A stretch of DNA of 10,511 nucleotides. Origin: Chloroflexota bacterium. GTDB taxonomy: Bacteria; Chloroflexota; Limnocylindria; Limnocylindrales; CSP1-4. This document shows, piece by piece, positions 7,275 through 10,511 of this stretch (positions are counted from its first letter, which is position 1; every line of letters starts with the position of its first letter). The notes below the pieces were generated by a model. That model ran no database searches, had not been told where the DNA came from, and was given only the letters and a program-made list of their open reading frames with translations. The stretch is from the NCBI GenBank assembly GCA_013696945.1, contig JACCXQ010000233.1:1-10511 (forward strand), in the 5' to 3' direction. Position numbers and translations under genes: made by a program.

Positions 7275-8806
7275 GCCAGAACGAGCTGCTGGCACTCCTG
7301 CCGCTGATCCTCGTCGTCGGCCTCGCGATGGCCGTCGTCATCATCGATATCGTCCTGCCGGATCGGGACGACCTGATCAGCGCGATCGCGAGTGGCGGGC
7401 TCATCGTGACGTTGATCGTCATCGCCGTCTGCGGCCCGCTGCCGGGCGGGGTCGGGCTCCTGCCCCGCGAGGGCGTACAGCTGTTCGTCGACTCGTCCGG
7501 GAGCGGCGTCATCGTGCGCGACCAGCTGACCGCGTTCCTGGACCTCACCTTCGTGGTCATCGCGCTGCTCAGCCTGCTGTTCGCGGTCGACTACCTGAAG
7601 CCGCGCGGCCTGCCGATGGCCGAATTCACGGCGACCCTCCTCTTCGCCATCAGCGGCGCGATGGTGCTCGGCTCGGGGCGCGACCTGCTCATCCTCTTCC
7701 TGGGTCTCGAGCTGCTCGTCCTTCCCGGCTACATGCTGGCCGGCTACGCGAAGCGCGATGGGCTCTCGACCGAAGGCGCCATCAAGTACTTCCTGCTGGG
7801 CAGCTTCTCCAGCGCGATCTTCCTCTTCGGGCTCGCTCTCGTGCTCGGATTCACGGGCTCGACACGGGTCGCCGCCATCGCCGATGTCCTGGCCGGAGTG
7901 GCCGCAGGCAACGCACCGCTCTCGCTTGGCCTGGCGATGGGGCTGGCGCTGCTGACGACGGGGGTCGCGTTCAAGATCGCCGCCGTCCCGTTCCACTACT
8001 GGACGCCGGATGCGTACCAGGGGTCGCCCACGCCGGTCACTGGCTACCTGTCGGTGGGGCCCAAGATCGCGGCGTTCGCGCTGATACTTCGCCTGTTCGT
8101 CGACGCTCTGGCGCCGCTCAAGGCTGACTGGCTGCCTTTCGTCATCGTGCTTGCGGCGACCACGATGACGCTCGGGAACCTGGTCGCCGTGACCCAGGAC
8201 AACATCAAGCGGATGCTGGCCTACAGCTCGATCGCGCACACCGGGTACATGCTGGTGGGGCTGGCCGCGTACGCTGGTGCGGCCGCCGGCTCGCCGGCCG
8301 AGGCACAGGGTCTCGAGGCGCTGCTCTTCTACGGCGCGATCTACTCCTTCATGAACCTCGGGGCCTTCGCATGCGTGGCTGCGCTCCAGCGGCGGCCCGG
8401 CGTCACGAGCCAGATCGCGAGCTTCGCGGGGCTGGGACGGCGCGCGCCGCTCCTCGGCGTTGCGATGACGCTCTTCATGCTCTCGCTGACCGGGATCCCG
8501 CCGACGGCCGGCTTCTTCGCCAAGGCGCTCGTGATCATCGCCGCGGTCAACACCGGAGGCTGGGTCGCATTCCTCGCCGTCCTGATGATGCTCAACGCTG
8601 CGGCGGCTGCGTTCTACTACCTGCGCGTCGTGGTCTACATGTACATGCGTGAGGCACCCGACGGCGCGCGGCCCGTCTCCATCGGTAACTTCACCCGTGC
8701 CGGCCTCATCGTCTCAGCGGCGCTCACGGTCGTCATCGGTGTCGTGCCGCCGGTGACGACGGCCGTCATCGACATGGCCCGGGAGGCCGCGCGGGCGCTC
8801 CTTTGA
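7271..8806 (+). CDS. nuoN: NADH-quinone oxidoreductase subunit N
   Basis: A 511-residue antiporter-like membrane subunit, the third pump of the complex I arm and the one nearest NuoK. Conserved features: Glu147 in FLGLELLVLPGYMLAGY, Lys235 in FKIAAVPFHYWTPDAYQG (the HYWTPDAYQGSPTP run is diagnostic for NuoN), the QDNIKRMLAYSSIAHTGYM segment, and Lys418 in AGFFAKALV. The ATG overlaps the nuoM stop in an ATGA arrangement (4 bases), so coupling is expected. Like most NuoN proteins it ends soon after the last helix, without the lateral arm of NuoL. It would normally be the last gene of a nuo operon; here a trehalose synthase gene is joined directly to its end. No missing functional residue was noticed. 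Confidence 0.97.
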   Translation: MSQNELLALLPLILVVGLAMAVVIIDIVLPDRDDLISAIASGGLIVTLIVIAVCGPLPGGVGLLPREGVQLFVDSSGSGVIVRDQLTAFLDLTFVVIALLSLLFAVDYLKPRGLPMAEFTATLLFAISGAMVLGSGRDLLILFLGLELLVLPGYMLAGYAKRDGLSTEGAIKYFLLGSFSSAIFLFGLALVLGFTGSTRVAAIADVLAGVAAGNAPLSLGLAMGLALLTTGVAFKIAAVPFHYWTPDAYQGSPTPVTGYLSVGPKIAAFALILRLFVDALAPLKADWLPFVIVLAATTMTLGNLVAVTQDNIKRMLAYSSIAHTGYMLVGLAAYAGAAAGSPAEAQGLEALLFYGAIYSFMNLGAFACVAALQRRPGVTSQIASFAGLGRRAPLLGVAMTLFMLSLTGIPPTAGFFAKALVIIAAVNTGGWVAFLAVLMMLNAAAAAFYYLRVVVYMYMREAPDGARPVSIGNFTRAGLIVSAALTVVIGVVPPVTTAVIDMAREAARALL

Positions 8807-10416
8807 ACGCCGCTGAGCGCAGGGCTCGCGAGGCGCCCGGCGATCCCCTGGCGAGGCTGCTCGCCGGCAGCCAGCGACTGATCATCGTCTCGAACCGCGG
8901 GCCGCTCTCGTTCCGGCGGTCGCGCTCGGACGAGTGGCGCGCCACGCGTGGCTCCGGCGGCCTCGTCACGGCACTGAGCGAGCTCGGCGGGCTCGCGCCA
9001 GTCACCTGGGTCAGCGCCGCGATGGACGCCGGCGACCGGGCGGCGAGAGCTGCGCTCGCCACGAACGCGGGGCCTGGCAAGCGCCTGCGAGAGGTCATCG
9101 CCAGCGAGATGCCCGGCCAGGACCTGGAGCTCCGGCTCGTCGACGTGGAGGACGACGCGTGGCGCGCGCACTACTCGGTCGTCGCGAACCCGTTCCTCTG
9201 GTTCCTCCAGCACCAGCTCTACCAGCTGCCGTACGAGCCGCGCGTGGACGATGCGCTGATCGACGCGTGGCGCGACGGCTATCGCGTCGTGAACGAGCGG
9301 CTCGGCACTGCCGCGGCGGAAGCCGCGGGCCGCGATGGCCGGCCGGTCGTGCTCCTCCAGGACTACCACCTCTACCTTGCGGCGGCAGCCGTCCGCGCCG
9401 CCCGACCGGACGCGCTGCTGCTCCACTTCAACCACATCCCATGGCCATCCGTCGAGGCGTGGCAGGTCCTCCCGCAGGCCCTTCGTCGCGTCATCTGCGA
9501 GGGGCTCCTCGCGAACGACATCCTGGGCTTCCAGACCGACCGCTACGCCACGAACTTCCTGCTCGCCGCGGCCGCCTTCGTGCGGGATGCGCGGGTGGAC
9601 CCGGCCGGCCGCAACGTCCGTTGGCACGGTCGCACGATCTGGGTCCGCTCGTACCCCATCTCGCTCGATCCGGATGCCCTGGTCGCGTTCGCTGCCGGCC
9701 CCAAGGTGGCGGCGTGGCGCAAGCGGCTCGAGGAGCGGCTCGAGCGGGCCGGACGGCCGGACGTGATAGTCCGCGTCGACCGCCTGGAGCCATCGAAGAA
9801 CGCGCTGCGCGGTTTCCTGGCGTTCGAGGCGATGCTGAAGCGGGAGCCAGAGCTTCGGCGGAGGGTCCGCTTCATCGCCGTCCAGTCGACCAGCCGCGAG
9901 CGGATCGCGGAGTACGCCCGCTACGCATCAGAGGTGCGCGAGGTCGTCGCGCGCGTCAATGGCATGGCCGACCCCGACGAACAGCCGATCTGGCTGCTCG
10001 ACGGCAGCGACTACGCGCTGGCCATCGCGGCCCTCCAGCTCGCCCGGGTCGTCCTGGTCAACCCGATCGTGGACGGGATGAACCTCGTGGCCAAGGAGGC
10101 GGTCCTGGTCGGCGAGCCGGTGCTCGTCCTGTCCGAGACGGCCGGCGCCGCCGAGCAGCTGGCGGGCGACAGCCTGACCGTCTCCGCGGCCGACATCGCC
10201 GGCACGCGCGAGACGCTGCTCGAGGCCCTGCGTATGCCGCGCGACGAGCGGCTCTGGCATCTGCGGCGCCTGCGCAACAGCGTTCGCACCGAGGACCTCG
10301 GCTGGTGGCTCGCGCGTCAGCTCCGTGACCTGGCCGCCGTCGCCGAGGGCCGGCGTCCGCCGAGCCGTCAGCTGCGCGACGCGACGCGACGAGTGGAACC
10401 GATCGTCTTCCGTTAG
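8803..10416 (+). CDS. otsA: Trehalose-6-phosphate synthase (GT20 family, OtsA type)
   Basis: A 537-residue soluble glycosyltransferase with GT-B fold motifs of family GT20, which makes trehalose-6-phosphate from a nucleotide glucose and glucose-6-phosphate. Visible: RLIIVSNRGP at 25-34 (phosphate-binding Arg), the RGSGGL glycine loop at 49-54, DYHL at 187-190, HIPWP at 211-215, GFQTDRY near 244-250, the donor-site Arg327 and Lys332 in VDRLEPSKN, and DGMNLVAKE at 424-432. E. coli OtsA has VERLDYSKG at the donor site; the EPSKN form resembles actinobacterial-type homologues. The start is a TTG whose last two bases form part of the nuoN stop (TTGA, 4 shared bases). No in-frame ATG, GTG or TTG follows before the first conserved strand, so this start is favoured; a GGGAGG at 8781 is too distant (16 bases) to be convincing. 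Substrate could differ, for example a glucosylglycerol-phosphate synthase or a VldE-like pseudo-glycosyltransferase, which belong to the same family. Confidence 0.9.
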   Translation: MNAAERRAREAPGDPLARLLAGSQRLIIVSNRGPLSFRRSRSDEWRATRGSGGLVTALSELGGLAPVTWVSAAMDAGDRAARAALATNAGPGKRLREVIASEMPGQDLELRLVDVEDDAWRAHYSVVANPFLWFLQHQLYQLPYEPRVDDALIDAWRDGYRVVNERLGTAAAEAAGRDGRPVVLLQDYHLYLAAAAVRAARPDALLLHFNHIPWPSVEAWQVLPQALRRVICEGLLANDILGFQTDRYATNFLLAAAAFVRDARVDPAGRNVRWHGRTIWVRSYPISLDPDALVAFAAGPKVAAWRKRLEERLERAGRPDVIVRVDRLEPSKNALRGFLAFEAMLKREPELRRRVRFIAVQSTSRERIAEYARYASEVREVVARVNGMADPDEQPIWLLDGSDYALAIAALQLARVVLVNPIVDGMNLVAKEAVLVGEPVLVLSETAGAAEQLAGDSLTVSAADIAGTRETLLEALRMPRDERLWHLRRLRNSVRTEDLGWWLARQLRDLAAVAEGRRPPSRQLRDATRRVEPIVFR

Positions 10417-10511
10417 CCGTCGGCGATCGCGTCCGCTGGATCGGCCGCCTCGACGGCCATCACCCGGGCCCGTGGCGCCAGCCGCCGCGCAAGCCCGGCC
10501 AGGAAGCGGGC
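10413..10511 (-). CDS. C-terminal end of an unidentified convergent gene
   Basis: Reading the - strand from the window edge gives 32 residues without a stop (ARFLAGLARRLAPRARVM, then AVEAADPADAIADG) ending at a TAA complementary to 10413-10415. Nearly all third codon positions are G or C, as in the neighbouring genes, and this frame explains the bases after otsA. The stop shares two bases with the otsA TAG (TTAG on the + strand). The fragment is too short to name a family. A trehalose-phosphatase (otsB) would be attractive next to otsA, but I see none of its motifs here. The + strand in this stretch shows no plausible start with a coding look. Confidence 0.5.
   Translation of the reverse strand, partial: ARFLAGLARRLAPRARVMAVEAADPADAIADG

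Noticed and set aside
6986..8239. A 417-residue - strand frame opposite nuoM/nuoN
   Set aside because: It is highly charged, rich in Asp, Arg, Gln and Glu, as expected for the reverse of hydrophobic codons. No family features were seen.
10417..10511. otsB (trehalose-phosphatase) as the identity of the convergent gene
   Set aside because: Only 32 C-terminal residues are visible, and none of the HAD phosphatase motifs can be seen, so naming it would rest on the neighbour alone.

Overview
The window is a uniformly GC-rich (by eye about two-thirds G+C), almost gap-free stretch of a bacterial chromosome. Every complete gene lies on the + strand in what looks like one operon. It holds the distal part of a respiratory complex I (nuo) cluster followed by a trehalose-6-phosphate synthase gene. 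The protein style (GC-rich, Arg/Ala/Val-rich), the HydB-like NuoF end and the actinobacterial-looking GT20 motif would fit an uncultured Chloroflexota or a related terrabacterial lineage. This is an inference from style only; no rRNA or marker gene is present to prove it.

Layout: (1) positions 1-110, the C-terminal end of a NuoF-type NADH-dehydrogenase subunit ending just after a CPAGVC motif; (2) 157-2784, a large multi-cluster flavoprotein that stands where nuoG would be. It joins a NuoG-like [2Fe-2S] N-terminus, a complete GltD/NfnB-like FAD/NAD(P)H oxidoreductase, NuoG-like ferredoxin clusters and a NuoI-like single [4Fe-4S] segment, and ends in a His/Gly-rich tail; (3) 2797-8806, nuoJ, nuoK, nuoL, nuoM and nuoN, tightly packed or overlapping, encoding the membrane proton-pumping arm; (4) 8803-10416, a GT20 trehalose-6-phosphate synthase (OtsA type), whose TTG start overlaps the nuoN stop; (5) 10413-10511, the C-terminal end of an unidentified convergent gene on the - strand, whose stop overlaps the otsA stop.

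Together the nuo genes suggest a complex I variant or a complex I-associated module. NADH would be oxidised by the NuoF flavin. Electrons would pass through the Fe-S chain of the fusion protein, which also carries its own FAD and dinucleotide sites. NuoJKLMN would supply the ion-translocating membrane part. No nuoH or nuoI gene lies between the fusion gene and nuoJ, where both would sit in the canonical order; together with nuoA-D they must be elsewhere or absent. The most interesting point of the window is the apparent replacement of NuoG by a NuoG-GltD-NuoI-like chimera inside a complex I operon. The trehalose gene at the end appears translationally coupled to nuoN, although its function has no obvious link to respiration.

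There is no rRNA, tRNA, CRISPR array, insertion sequence or clear terminator in the window. No stretch over 300 bases lacks a gene. The many long antisense and alternate-frame open stretches are high-GC shadows.
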